Under the pieces are notes generated by a model. The model was given only the letters and a program-made list of their open reading frames with translations, ran no database searches and had not been told where the DNA came from. Source: Spongospora subterranea f. sp. subterranea (Eukaryota > Endomyxa: Phytomyxea > Phytomyxea > Plasmodiophorida). From it: a stretch of DNA of 64,000 nucleotides. The first letter of the stretch is position 1. Every line of letters begins with the position of its first letter. Of this stretch, positions 1 to 10,903 are shown one piece after another. The position numbers were made by a program, and so were the translations under genes. The stretch spans positions 58,989 to 122,988 of the forward strand of contig JAUGWO010000172.1 in the NCBI GenBank assembly GCA_049724395.1, written 5' to 3'.

Positions 1-400
1 GGCGTTGGGAACCTCAAAGATACTATGGTGGAACGGAGGTGTCCCCTGTGGTTCTCATCCAGATCTCGTGCTTGCCCAATCAGCATTTACTGACGTGCTG
101 GATGATGACGAGAAAGCATTAGCTGATAAAAGTTACAGAGGCTGTGACAAATTTAGCACGCCTTTGGGAATCCGCAAACACCATATGCGATGAAATTCAA
201 CCGGCAGCATAAGCGCATTATGGCACGGTCAGAAACGATTAACAAACGAGTCAAACAATTCGCAGTTTTACTCTCTTGGAGACACAAGAAATGACACTTT
301 GCATTTCAAGTCTTTTGGTGCAATAATGCAAATTATGCAGATAATGCTGAAAGAAGAGCCCTTGATGAGTTTATTGTTATAAAGCCACACTCACTCAAAT
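1..400 (+). pseudogene. Harbinger-like (DDE_Tnp_4) transposase remnant, 3' part
   Basis: The first 190 bases read GGVPCGSHPDL, then a stretch ending in ALADKSYRG. This matches the layout of the C-terminal catalytic part of DDE_Tnp_4 (PIF/Harbinger-like) transposases: a G-x-PxG-x-PD motif followed by a D-K-x-Y-x-G acidic motif. After a stop near 193, another frame continues with ARSETINKRVKQF, the family's typical R-x-E-x-x-N-x-R-x-K-x-F block. The piece is therefore frameshifted and cut off by the window edge. A second diverged member lies at 51870-52620 on the other strand. The assignment rests on motif order alone and the terminal repeats are not visible. Confidence 0.55.
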
Positions 401-1480
401 TTGAATCAAAATTTACATTTTTCGGATATTGGTCGCGATTACCGCAACTCCCTGGTAATCATATTCACATTGACGACATTGATGAATTAATTCACCAATC
501 ACGAGGTTTGATAGTGTACTTACCTTTGTGGATGATATTGTGGTGGATGCCCTGCGGTACTCACCAATACAAGACTGCATTTACGTTGGTATTCCAGAAG
601 CTACCGTGAGGAGGGTAATGCGCGAGGACCAGGCAAAGTTAGGTATTGCCGACAACGATGCCAGTATCAAGAAGAATACTACAGTAATTATGGGAATGTC
701 TGGGGGTCCACTAAAACAGACTCCAAACATCTCGAGGGGCCTTTCTTTACCGTCGAGAAGGGCAGGGTCCGGATGCAGCGATTTCACACGTGTGATCAGA
801 TGGCGATAAAATTGCCACATAGTCTGTCACGGCATTGTTTTTTTGTTACGAGTTACGACTGAACGACTCTACGCTTTGGACGTGAATGATGTGGCGGGAG
901 TACCGACCGCATCATGGGTAATCAATGATAATACCACTTCACTGCTGGCAGGAAAGAAGATAAGGAAACCAATAGCCGTTGAAATCCATCAGCAAAGAAA
1001 AGCGCATGCCGTATTTCCACAGAAAGAAGGATTAAGTGAAGATGGGGCATCGGCAATGCGGCATGCTCTCTGCTTTGGCTGAAATTCTCTTTCATGTCAA
1101 TTTTGTCCATAAAACCACCGGTGGGAATAATCACTTCTATTCCACATGTCGCCCCGATTCATAGCGGCTGTGGGGATTACGGAAAACTAACCCCCGTTTT
1201 CTACGAGCCAGACCGCACGTATATGAATGCATGAACTTCCGCGTACCGTCCTCCTTGGGCTCGAAATTAGTATGACCCGTCATTTATGTCCAATCCAAAT
1301 ACCTCCAGTTTGGCAACATCGCGTTTTCGTCGCTTCCATGAGAAGGTGGTCGCGGTATTGTTTCGACCACCATTTTACCGCCCGATAAAACCCAACTGGT
1401 TGCGGATTAGTATGATCAACTCTAAAACTACCAAGTGCCAACTGCAAAGCACTCGATTTATTGGACTGTTTTTCTATATA
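401..1480. other. No gene recognised
   Basis: There are two short open stretches (about 528-809 and 843-1082) with no family signature and no supported splice structure. They could be decayed transposon sequence continuing from the Harbinger-like remnant. I see no RNA gene here. Confidence 0.4.
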
Positions 1481-1627
1481 TAGATATTGCCCCTATATGA
1501 GGCCACAATGCTGTGCAACCCTTCCAGTGGCCAACATGACACGTCATCATTCGGTTTCTGTACCTCCCTCTTTATCGTCGCCTTCTCACTGTCCCTTCTC
1601 ACTGTCTTTCACCACAGGTTTCCTTCC

Positions 1628-3035
1628 ATGGAGGACGATTTCATTCCCGACCCCCTTCCAAACATTCGCCTTCTCGACAACTACCCGAACCCCTCAGGGG
1701 AATTGGACAATCTAGGTCTTCGCGCATATGAACTTGAGATTGCCGAACCTTTCCTGCTCGGATTCTACGAATTCGAACGTGATATAGAGCCAGGAAAGCC
1801 TTACTACAAGATCGGCGATCTCATCTATCGCCGAATTGTGAAGTGGCCTCGCCATCTAGTTCCGGCCTGTCTGCTACCTGGAGCCAATATTGCTGACACT
1901 CCAGTCGCTGAACCGGTGATCGAAGAATGGTGGACTGACTTGCTCGATGGACCGCTTACAGATAATCCATCAGACGAGACACTAGGGCGTCTGTCGGCCA
2001 TATTTCCTAATGCAACCGGCTTCGATTTGCTTCGATGTCGTACTCATAGAGTCAGTGGGATTGGCGACAGTTTGGACGGCTATCTCTTTGTTGGCTACAA
2101 ATAGCCACCAAGATGTAATTGCTCATTACCCCAAAAGTCGTCATTATAATATTGTGGGCGGATTCGTAGCCAGAGCGTGTCTAAGATCCTATCAGAATGC
2201 TGCAGTGAATGCTCATTTCAGATTCCAAGAACCTCCCGCGGCCGGCTTGCCTGTGCAACCTCATACCCACGATCATGACAACGTCAAGATGCTACGTCCT
2301 GGATTTTGTTCGATATCTCCGACCCATATTCGCTCTTGCGTTGGTATGCAGATCACAACGAGTGATTGCCGAAGTTATATTCTCAGTTCCTTACATCCAC
2401 TGTTGCGAAAGCCTCAATCGAATCTTTGGGGAAGGCTTCGGCGTTGGCTGTTCTTCAAGACATCGCGGATGTTTGCCTCCAATGACGGCGCCAGGCTGGT
2501 TGGATTACCATTATATCACGTATGCCAGAACAATCGTTTGAGAACGATGTATGGCTCGGTGGCTCGGATTGTTGAAGATGATACTAAAGGTCTCAACGAT
2601 ATGAACGACACTAGCGTTCACGACCTTGTTTTGGTCTCTCCGAGCGAAGGCGTTTCAGTCAATAACTCTGTCCACAACTTGAGTCTATCGGGTTTCGGTG
2701 ATTTGATGCGATTGCCATGGGACTTCTTACTTGAATCCCATCCTGAGCATCTAGGATTGTCCGGTGTCCGGATGAGGATCGTTTCAAAAGCAATCGTCAC
2801 CTCTCGAGGCGTCAACATGAGGGGCGTCACGTGCCTGACCTCTCATCAAGCCAAAGATTTGTTCGAGTCATGTCAAAGCCCAGTATTCGACCCAAGGACT
2901 GGGACGGTTTATTCAGTTATTAGATTCCTGAACACTGTTAGTGGGGAGGAGTCTTCGGAAAGCTACGAGGTCGTTCTCTTGCCATTACATAGTGTCATAG
3001 TCAATTCAGAACTTACTCCCTCTGTTCGGAAATAA
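1628..3035 (+). pseudogene. Unrecognised gene, copy A of an inverted pair
   Basis: The reading starts at an ATG (1628, MEDDFIPDPL) and runs to 2104, then continues one frame over to 3035, about 465 codons in all. Copy B on the opposite strand (3086-3823) stays open through the same spot. Near 2098 copy A has one extra A compared with copy B, so copy A is probably frameshifted. The product is acidic at the N-terminus with no membrane segment after the ATG and no domain I can name. A hydrophobic stretch can be read upstream of the ATG in copy A, but the matching region of copy B is out of frame, so I did not extend the start. The last codons and the stop lie inside a mariner-type terminal repeat starting at 3016, so the natural C-terminus is probably lost. 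Function is unknown. Confidence 0.45.
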
Positions 3036-3085
3036 AGGTCCTGTTTGAATAAAGTGGGTGGATTAAGGTTATTTTCAGACAGCGG
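3014..3085 (+). repeat. Solo terminal repeat of Stowaway/mariner type
   Basis: A TA is followed by CTCCCTCTGTTCGGAAATAA and about 50 more bases. The block closely matches the right-hand end of the complete mariner element at 61929-63782 (reverse strand), including the internal stretch around GTGGATTAAGG. Only one end is present. It sits exactly where copy A of the duplicated gene stops and just before copy B begins, so it marks a rearrangement junction. Confidence 0.7.
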
Positions 3086-3823
3086 TCATCTCGTTGTGAT
3101 CTGCATACCAACGCAAGAGCGAATATGGGTCGGAGATAACGAACAAAATCCAGGACGTAGCATGTTGACGTTGTCATGATCGTGGGTATGAGGTTGCACA
3201 GGCAAGCCGGCCGCGGGAGGTTCTTGGAATCTGAAATGAGCATTCACTGCAGCATTCTGATAGGATCTTAGACACGCTCTGGCTACGAATCCGCCCACAA
3301 TACAATAATGACGACGTTTGGGGTAATGAGCAATTACACCTTGGTGGCTATTGTAGCCAACAAAGAGATAGCCGTCCAAACTGTCGCCAATCCCACTGAC
3401 TCTATGAGTACGACATCGAAGCAAATCGAAGCCGGTTGCATTAGGAAATATGGCCGACAGACGCCCTAGTGTCTCGTCTGATGGATTATCTGTAAGCGGT
3501 CCATCGAGCAAGTCAGTCCACCATTCTTCGATCACCGGTTCAGCGACTGGAGTGTCAGCAATATTGGCTCCAGGTAGCAGACAGGCCGGAACTAGATGGC
3601 GAGGCCACTTCACAATTCGGCGATAGATGAGATCGCCGATCTTGTAGTAAGGCTTTCCGGGCTCTATATCACGTTCGAATTCGTAGAATCCGAGCAGGAA
3701 AGGTTCGGCAATCTCAAGTTCATATGCGCGAAGACCTAGATTGTCCAATTCACCTGAGGGGTTCGGGTAGTTGTCGAGAAGGCGAATGTTTGGAAGGGGG
3801 TCGGGAATGAAATCGTCCTCCAT
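3086..3823 (-). CDS. Unrecognised gene, copy B of an inverted pair (truncated)
   Basis: A single open frame of 245 codons from ATG at 3823. It is nearly identical to the first half of copy A (1628-2365) and intact across the position where copy A is shifted. It ends where homology meets the solo mariner-type repeat, so the 3' half present in copy A is missing. Homology also extends about 120 bases upstream of the ATG on both strands. I recognise no domain. Features include a tryptophan-rich EEWWTDLLDG motif near residue 95 and a histidine-rich PHTHDHDN near residue 215. It may be a truncated host gene or cargo moved by a transposon. Expression is uncertain. Confidence 0.45.
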   Translation of the reverse strand: MEDDFIPDPLPNIRLLDNYPNPSGELDNLGLRAYELEIAEPFLLGFYEFERDIEPGKPYYKIGDLIYRRIVKWPRHLVPACLLPGANIADTPVAEPVIEEWWTDLLDGPLTDNPSDETLGRLSAIFPNATGFDLLRCRTHRVSGIGDSLDGYLFVGYNSHQGVIAHYPKRRHYCIVGGFVARACLRSYQNAAVNAHFRFQEPPAAGLPVQPHTHDHDNVNMLRPGFCSLSPTHIRSCVGMQITTR

Positions 3824-3959
3824 TGAAGGAAACCTGTGGTGAAAGACAGTGAGAAGGCGACGATAATGAGGGAGGTACAGAAAACGAATGATGACGTGTC
3901 ACGTTGGCCAACTGCCATTGGAAGGGTTGCATTGGGACTACACACACTACAATCTCGTG

Positions 3960-5298
3960 TACAACCACAGACGAAGCACCTGTTGCCTTAGTCGCTAATT
4001 TTGAACGCATTGGGTTTCATCAGCATTCAGTTGTGACGCACGCTTCACCAATACGGCAGACAAACGGGCTAGTTCACGATGTTTGTTCATTTTAGTAGGC
4101 TGTTTGGTAATATACTCTTTGTTGATTCGACGAAGGCAAAAAATTGATGTTTTTGCCTGTCAAAGATCGTGAGCCTCGTCGACCATGAAAGCTTTCATTC
4201 AGTGAAAGCGGTGTAGCACATCATTTTTAAAAATTTTAAATTTGTTTGCACTTCCCAGCGGAACGTTTACAGACGGGTCTTTCAGTTAAGCCCCATACTT
4301 GGAATGGTATCAGCCTTCGATTCCAATAATAGTACCACGATTGTTGCAGCTTATTTCACTGTCTGGTCAACTATTACAGCTGGGTTTGCTTGAGCTGGAA
4401 CATCCAGAACTAACAGAACTTGAGTTGGCACACATCCCATTACTTCTGTTGATACACCGCAATACTTGAGTTGGAACATGGCATTATTTGAGTCGGAACA
4501 TGGCAATACTTGATGTGGATCATCACATTACTGTATTTTGAGTCGATACTTGCGTTGATACATCGGTTTACCCGAGTCGTCACATCGCGCCCCTTGAGTT
4601 AATCCCATGACTTGAGATTTACGCTGCAATTGTCGAGTTGGATTTCTGCTGAAAATCTGAAACTAGAGCGTGAGTGGGTTTTGGGTTGGGACCTACTTTA
4701 TTGTCATCTCGTAAAGAACATATTTTCGAGTCTCGAAAGATCAGTCTAGACTTACAGAGCATCATATAATTTTTTACCCACACAGCTTTACAGTCATGTA
4801 TTTTTGTGTAGACCATTTGCGGAAGGTTCCAGTGATCAATACATTACAAAAACAACAGTTTTGAGAAACGCATGTTTGGTTTCGGCAGCGAACGTTTTTT
4901 CAAGACGTCGATTTCATCTTTTACAAGCAAAATGGAACTACAATTGTCTTTCACTGCTGCGATTCCGCCTACAATGAGGAACTGCGTGAAGAGTTTTGAA
5001 CGTTTAAAGCACCTGATTCACTATAATGGAATGGCGACAAACCAAAACGTTGCGCCAAGTTCAATTACAGGCAGCGTTAATGCCTCAATCCGGGAGCAGG
5101 TCCAGGACCTGCGGATGTAGGACCATGAATATCAAAATTACGGCACGCCCGATCGCACGCAGACGTTGATGATGAGCTTATCGACATCTCTGGCGGCAGG
5201 GAAATTCGCTGAATCTGCCAACCGCCAAACAGCCCGGAGTTCAATGTCCGTGTCAAATGGGATAAAGTGATCTCAGTGTCCATTATCCTGTAAATCAC
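3960..5298. other. Long intergenic stretch with degenerate short repeats
   Basis: Between 4360 and 4620 there is a loose array of units built on TTGAGT-TGGAACAT, about 20-26 bases apart and strongly diverged. A short open stretch at 4872-5120 begins at an ATG but shows no family signature. It could be an upstream exon of the glycosyltransferase or chance. Nothing else is recognised. Confidence 0.4.
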
Positions 5299-6447
5299 AT
5301 GATCGCCGTTGGACCATTGCCGACCATATTCATATCAATAGCTTCCTATCGGGATCCTGGTAAGCCATCTCTTTTCAGCTCACATCTGACTGCTCACTCA
5401 ACGGGCTGTTCAGAGACTCAATGGACCATACGAAGCGCATTGGATCGAGCCAAGTAAGTGCAACGGCCACTGTTTACTCCAATCGTAACTTCGTAAATCA
5501 GATACCCAGAACGAATAACGTTTGGAATTTGCTGGCAATATAACTTTACTGACGACAAAGAAATATTGTTCAATGCAATTCCTGAAGAGCTGTTCCCGGG
5601 ACAGATTAGGGCAATGCACATTCCTTATACAGATGCAGCAGGTCCCGGTTATGCACGACATCTCATACAAACGCGACTCTTTTCTAACGAAAATTATGTC
5701 CTCCAAATCGACTCGCACACTCGTTTTCGACAAGATTTCGATGTGGACTTGACCGACCAGCTTGAACGTGCTCGTTTATCGTCTCCCATGCCAATTCTAT
5801 CAACATATCCTCCTGGTTATAACACTCTGGGTCAAGGCGGTCAAGCTGAAGCCGACGCCATATTTGACAGCAGTCCAGACCCGACCGTATTACTCCCGTC
5901 GCGTTTCGATGACGACTCTTTTCTGAGAATAATCGGGAGATCCGTGCCCAAAACTCATGGCCAACAACCTTTACCCAATAGATTCTGGGCAGCTGGGTTC
6001 AGTTTCAGCGATGGGTCAGTGGTTCATGATTGCCCTTACGATCCGCACTTATCTGGGATATTTTTTGGAGAAGAATCCGTTATGGCGGTTCGTTTGTTCA
6101 CCTCGGGGTACGATTTCTTTTCGCCAGCTGTGGTTGTTTGTTTGACAAAATGGTCGCGATCGTATCGCTCTGTATTCCGGGAAGTGTCTAGCGATTTGAA
6201 CCGCTCAAGGGCAGCTCGTCTACGTCTAATGCACCTATTGGGATGTTTAAACTCCTGTACCTTAGAAAATGAGAATCGCGCTCAAGTACTTTTCGAAATC
6301 GATCTGTATGGCCTCGGATCTGTCCGGACGTTAGAGCAATTCGAAAAGGAATCCGGTGTCCAATTCCATTCGCGGTCAATTGGCAATTCCAAACTGCAGA
6401 TTGGGTTACCTGCAGATGCCAATTCATTAATCTCAGCATTTTTATGA
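5299..6447 (+). CDS. Skp1-type polypeptide GlcNAc transferase
   Basis: Three exons (5299-5359, 5414-5453, 5502-6447) join in frame to give about 348 residues. The introns are 54 and 48 bases with GT-AG ends. The product has hallmarks of the GlcNAc family (the [Skp1]-hydroxyproline N-acetylglucosaminyltransferase type, which adds GlcNAc from UDP-GlcNAc to a hydroxyproline on Skp1): ISIASYRDPE near the N-terminus, TIRSALDRAKYPERI, FGICWQ, GPGYARHL, the metal-binding type QIDSHTRF, then WAAGFSFSDG and GIFFGEE. The C-terminal YGLG-x-RTLEQFE block is also typical. The start is the first ATG in frame before the conserved core. It gives almost no N-terminal extension, so a further 5' exon is possible. 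Family is confident, the exact substrate is inferred. Confidence 0.82.
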
Positions 6448-6518
6448 AATCCAAGCATTTGATTCGGCCATTTCAACTTTCACTTGTATATTACGAACTT
6501 CAAACTTGTTCTGAAGCT

Positions 6519-7476
6519 CTACGTCTGAGATTGGCTTTCGTAAGGTGTTCTATCATTCTTGCCTGGCGATGGCGCTGCATTATTGTTTTCGATCGTAACT
6601 TGTACGTGAGCGGGTTGATAATGCTGTTTTTTTCCCGCATTGCCCATTTGACTGATATCTTCTAGCAACACTTCAATGGTGCGATCCATTTTCCCTCGGG
6701 GCTCTTCTAGTCGTTCTATCAGTGTCCACTGAAGTTTGTTCTGATATCGGGAGTTTAACTGGTCAATGACAATACGCAGATCTTCCAAAGCCTCAAGACA
6801 TTGCCTAGAAGAGTTGGAATACACCATGGCGCCTGCGATGACTCCGGCAATGATTAAAGTGACTCCAGAGCAGATCATAACAAATGGATATTCTAAATTA
6901 GCAGCTGGAAGACAGAAGAATGCAGCTGCTATTGGCAAAAGGATTGTCAACATCTTTGTAGATCGCAAATGGTTGTTGTTTCTTAGCGCCAAAGACATTA
7001 GGCCGACACAACCGAAAATCGCCAGAATGGTGCCAATCGTGACGCATATCCATGGAGTTTTGTCAGCATATGGAATCACTGCCAAAACGCTTCCGCAAAG
7101 ACAAAGCACCATTCCAAGGGAAGAACGGAACAAAACCATTCCTAGGACCCCTGAGACACACAAAACAATTCCTGCTACTGTAAATGGCCTGAAACAGCAT
7201 CACCAACACAAACGATGCTGAGGGTGATCCAACGTACCATTTCTCTTGTTGAAATGCCAGTACAATGAGTAATATCCCAAACGGAATGCAGATGAAGGGC
7301 AGGGCATAGGAGATATCGGCGAGTGATCTGCCCCGAGTCCAGTGCCGCGAATATTCGCAATTGATTCGACGCAACTCCGAGTTGAATTCAGACGTCGTAA
7401 TGCAGTGTCCGATCGATTCGTTCCACCTGCCATGAAACCGCTTTCCGTCCAGGCTGAGCTGTAGTAATGACGACAT
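6519..7476 (-). CDS. Multi-pass membrane protein of unknown family
   Basis: Two exons (7476-7238 and 7188-6519) separated by a 49-base intron with a GTACGT donor give 302 residues. After about 50 soluble residues come some seven closely spaced hydrophobic segments (first ALPFICIPFGILLIVLAF, then VAGIVLCVSGVLGMVLF, followed by five more). The C-terminal 100 residues are polar and charged, with a likely coiled helix (ALEDLRIVIDQLNSRYQ) and a low-complexity tail. No transporter or enzyme motif is visible. The phase and acceptor choice are supported because only this splice keeps the second hydrophobic segment in frame. Its stop lies about 70 bases from the stop of the convergent GlcNAc transferase. 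Confidence 0.6.
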
Positions 7477-7665
7477 GCTAAAACGTCGAACGTGATCTCC
7501 GAATTTCTTTGTGATACCGGATTCATTGAGTCATGCGGAAGTCGTGTTTTGGATGATTCATGCCGGTAAATGGCGGCACTGCAGCAACAAATCAAAACTT
7601 GTTAAATATAAGTCCTGCCCAATATGTATTGTATTTAAAGTTAACCCAACACGCGATGGAATACT

Positions 7666-8746
7666 TCAAAACCGTCCTATTCGTTGATTGATGAGAATAG
7701 CGTCTTCGATTTCTTTGTCTGATCGAATGTAGATACTGCATTCATTATCAGAGAGCGATTCGAGATCACTGCCACTGTCGTCAGCCAGGATTGTAGGTTC
7801 GTATGGCCTTCTTGGCCCGAGTCGTGACAACGTATCAGCGTATTCCTTTGCGAGCGTACATGGATCGGATTGACCTTGACCGCCATCGAGTTCATCCAAT
7901 ACAGGTAAGTAATCAACGATCATGTTCAGGCTCTGAAAGAGATTCCGACTTGTAATAACGATTCCGAATGGCAACTTCTTTGCGAATTTCACAAATACTT
8001 TTTGCATATCGAGCATTCGATTCAGCACGGTCCGAGAGCAAATCGAGCATTTTGCCGATAAAGTTTCAATGGGGGTTGCATGGCCGTCTGCTTTCGCCAT
8101 TATTGCTACAGCAGCAAACGCGACAAGTTGCGGTTTCATCCCAGAAAAAAATTCCATGTCGGGAAACAAATTCTAAAACTATTAGCGCCCGCTTTTCAAC
8201 TCGAAAATCGCAGTCTAAAGCCTTAACAGCTTTCGATACAAATCTCGCATAGTCAGTACTTTGACATGTAGCTTTGAGTTGGCGTAGCGCCCGCCCGGCT
8301 CTGCGGGTTGATATATTGGAAGAAGAGCAAACTTCGGCCAATGTGACACTACGACCAAGGCGGCGACAGATGCTGTATATACAGGCAGCGTCATTGGCAA
8401 TTGATATTGTCGGGAGATTGCTGGAGAGATTAACCACAGCTCTAGCAGATGACGCAGGCAGTGAAAGAACTTGACAAATTCGATAGATTCTGGAGAATCG
8501 AAAAGCAGAATCCCGTCTCCCTGATAATGACCTTTGGATTGGGATTTTCGACGAAGGCGCTGATGCCGATAATGATGCAGAGCAGCCCAGACTATTGTCA
8601 ATGTAAACGGCATCTTTATCCGGGTATACATCATTCTCGGCCACTAGGCTTTGCGACAGAACAACGCCACAGCCCGTGCATATATATCCGCCCGATGACG
8701 ACTCGTAATCCACCAATGAAGGATCATTACAAGTCCGGCACGACAT
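7666..8746 (-). CDS. TFIIB-related transcription factor
   Basis: The protein starts with a zinc ribbon (CRTC-x17-CTGC, residues 4-27) of the TFIIB/Brf type. A cyclin-like repeat follows around residues 90-155 (SIANDAACIYSICRRLG, then SVTLAEVCSSSNISTRRAGRAL). A second cyclin-like block (GMKPQLVAFAAVAIMAKADG, then ICSRTVLNRMLDM) lies in another frame from about 8150 downward. The two parts must be joined by a short intron or a frameshift near 8130-8190, and I could not find a splice that preserves both. An acidic C-terminal tail (DDSGSDLESLSDNE) follows. The family role is to bridge TBP-bound promoters to an RNA polymerase. Which polymerase cannot be told from this divergent copy. Confidence 0.65.
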
Positions 8747-8969
8747 CTCCTGATGCGGACGCCCTGATGCACAACGATCGCTAGGCCATCAGACACCAGA
8801 GCGGCGACAGATGGGTCGCCGCATTATAATGAATCAAATCGGGATAATCGACACGGACTTCAGTCGGAGAGCGCCTTCAGTGGCGTAGAACACCCAACAC
8901 AGGCGCCGTCCGTCCAGTTAAACTGCTATCGATGGCAATATCAGTCGCCAGTTCCCAGAATATATAATA

Positions 8970-9633
8970 TTATAATATCGAGCAACGTTTAGATTTCTTC
9001 TTTTTGTTTCGCGCTGCTTCTGCAGCCAGTTTGAAGACCTCATGCAGACCTGTCTGGGTTTTGGCAGAACACTCCACGTAGCCATAGGCGCCGATTTTTT
9101 TGGCCAACGCTCTGCCTTCGGGTTCACCAATCAACTTCAGATGGGCCTGCTCGCGCAGGTCAACTTTCGTCGCGACCAATATGAATGGTACATCTAATTG
9201 CTTATGCTGCTTGAGTTCTGGTATCCATTTTTGTGTAATGTTGATAAAAATGATGGATGATTCGCCACGCTGAAACACAGAATGAACGCGTCGGTGCTGT
9301 GATATGAAAGTGGACGTAGCTTGTCGTAATCCTCTTGTCCCGCTGTAGTTCCAATTCCATGAGCATTTCGCAAAAATTCTGCTCAATCTCTAATTACCTG
9401 TATCCGTCAGCGATAAATGTATTTTAGACCCAGACAGATCGATGTGAGTTTCGTACGAGTCAAAAACTGTTGGTGAGTAATCCTCAGGAAAAGTGTTTGA
9501 GGTATAACCTGAACGTTGCAGCCGACAAGTTAGGGTTGTGCTGATCTCGTGCCCAAAGGATAAACTCACTGATAAGCAGGCATGTTTTCCCGACACTTCC
9601 GTCGCCAATTGCGGTCAGCTTTAGCGACAACAT
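8970..9633 (-). CDS. Rho-family small GTPase
   Basis: Exons 9633-9570, 9508-9398 and 9342-8970 are joined across introns of 61 and 55 bases. Motifs in order are P-loop GDGSVGKT, effector region [10 protein letters not shown], switch [43 protein letters not shown] and a C-terminal CSIL box that predicts geranylgeranylation. YSPTVFDSY and [11 protein letters not shown] place it with Rho/Rac/Cdc42 rather than Rab or Ras. Between FSVANHPSF and [10 protein letters not shown] the frame changes inside a run of five T near 9250. Either the gene carries a frameshift (pseudogene) or the run is miscounted. It would act at membranes on actin and polarity signalling. Confidence 0.75.
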
Positions 9634-9868
9634 TGCGAAAATGCGCTGACGCGTGTGATACTATAGGTCTCTGAGCTATCCAGATTCGGACGGAGCCCAC
9701 TGAATCAATACGACAATCGGGTTTATGTTAAACGGGGCTTAAGTAGGGATTAGGGTACTGTACGTGTAAAGTAGGTACAGGAGCTGAGTGGCGTCACGTG
9801 GTTTAGTGGTCACCGGAACCTAAACGCAGTTCACACCAGATTCGGTTCTCATTCCAAACGTTGTGTAG

Positions 9869-10120
9869 ATGGCTACATCCACGGGCGCTCAACCGTGGTC
9901 TGTGAATGGAAAAAACCAGGGCGCTCACCCGTGGTTTGTAAATGGCTATAACCACGGGCGCTCAACCGTGGTCTGTGAATGGAAAAAACCAGGGCGCTCA
10001 CCCGTGGTTTGTGAATGGCTATATCCACGGGCGCTCAACCGTGGTCTGTGAATGGAAAAAACCAGGGCGCTCACCCGTGGTTTGTGAATGGCCTTATCCA
10101 CGGGCGCTCAACCGTGGTTG
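9869..10120 (+). repeat. 36-bp hairpin tandem array, about 7 units
   Basis: Two alternating 36-base variants form a 72-base higher-order unit. One carries CCACGGGCGCTCAACCGTGG and the other CCAGGGCGCTCACCCGTGG. Each core can pair with itself as a short hairpin (CCACGG with CCGTGG). Units differ at only a few positions. The array lies upstream of the Rho gene and about 780 bases before ALKBH8. Confidence 0.85.
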
Positions 10121-10903
10121 ATGGTCGTCATTGGTCAACCTTCCCGGGGTCACCGGGTTACTCATCTTTTGTTCGCAACCAATGATGTTGGTGCTCGGGT
10201 GGCCCATTTCTACTGTGAGATCCACGACGATTGCCTGGTGATTTTGCAACCTGCTCCTCATTCGCAATTGTTTGTTGGAAAACGCTAGCCTCGTAAGCAA
10301 GCCATTTCCTTAGCATTTTAGTGAGCGAATGCAATAATAAATCCACGGGGGTAAGTGCTTCATCAAGACCCAACATACAACAGTACCTCCTTTTGTCTCT
10401 GACCTATCAGAGTGGCAATAACACTGGAAATCGTTAACATACTACATCCGGTTTCGTTAGCAAACCAGCACAGCCCAATCTCTAATAGAGAAGCGCGCTA
10501 GTTTGACCAAATAATTTCTTCTTCGTCCCCTATGACAGTCCTCTCGACAAGTTTCAACGGGTCATGAAATCGCGCGTTTTCCAACTGTCCTTCCATATGC
10601 GGTAAACCCTATTCGAAAATTCGGTTTCCAACCAAAACCATGACAATTCGCGCAGTGAAAATTGACAGCGAGCTCGACAGGGGGTCTACAGTAGTCCATC
10701 GATAGATTAATGTAGCACAACAACCGATTATGGACGACTTTGGGGGAACTGAGAGAATACGGGTAATACGTATGTGTGTGATTCTGCAGTTTTCGTAAAA
10801 CCGCCAATTCTGAGCGCGGACTTTTTTGTTGGCAATTCGCACCCGAAATTACCGATCTGTTGGCTCGACGTCCAATTTCACGTTGAAGCGAAACGCGGCC
10901 AAC
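10121..10903. other. No gene recognised (upstream of ALKBH8)
   Basis: Nothing in either strand shows a family signature. The last 100 bases are presumably the ALKBH8 5' leader. No convincing TATA or other core element was found. Confidence 0.4.

Noticed and set aside
4872-5120. Stand-alone 82-codon gene
   Set aside because: It has an ATG but no family signature, and no conserved partner was found. It may be chance or an untranslated exon.
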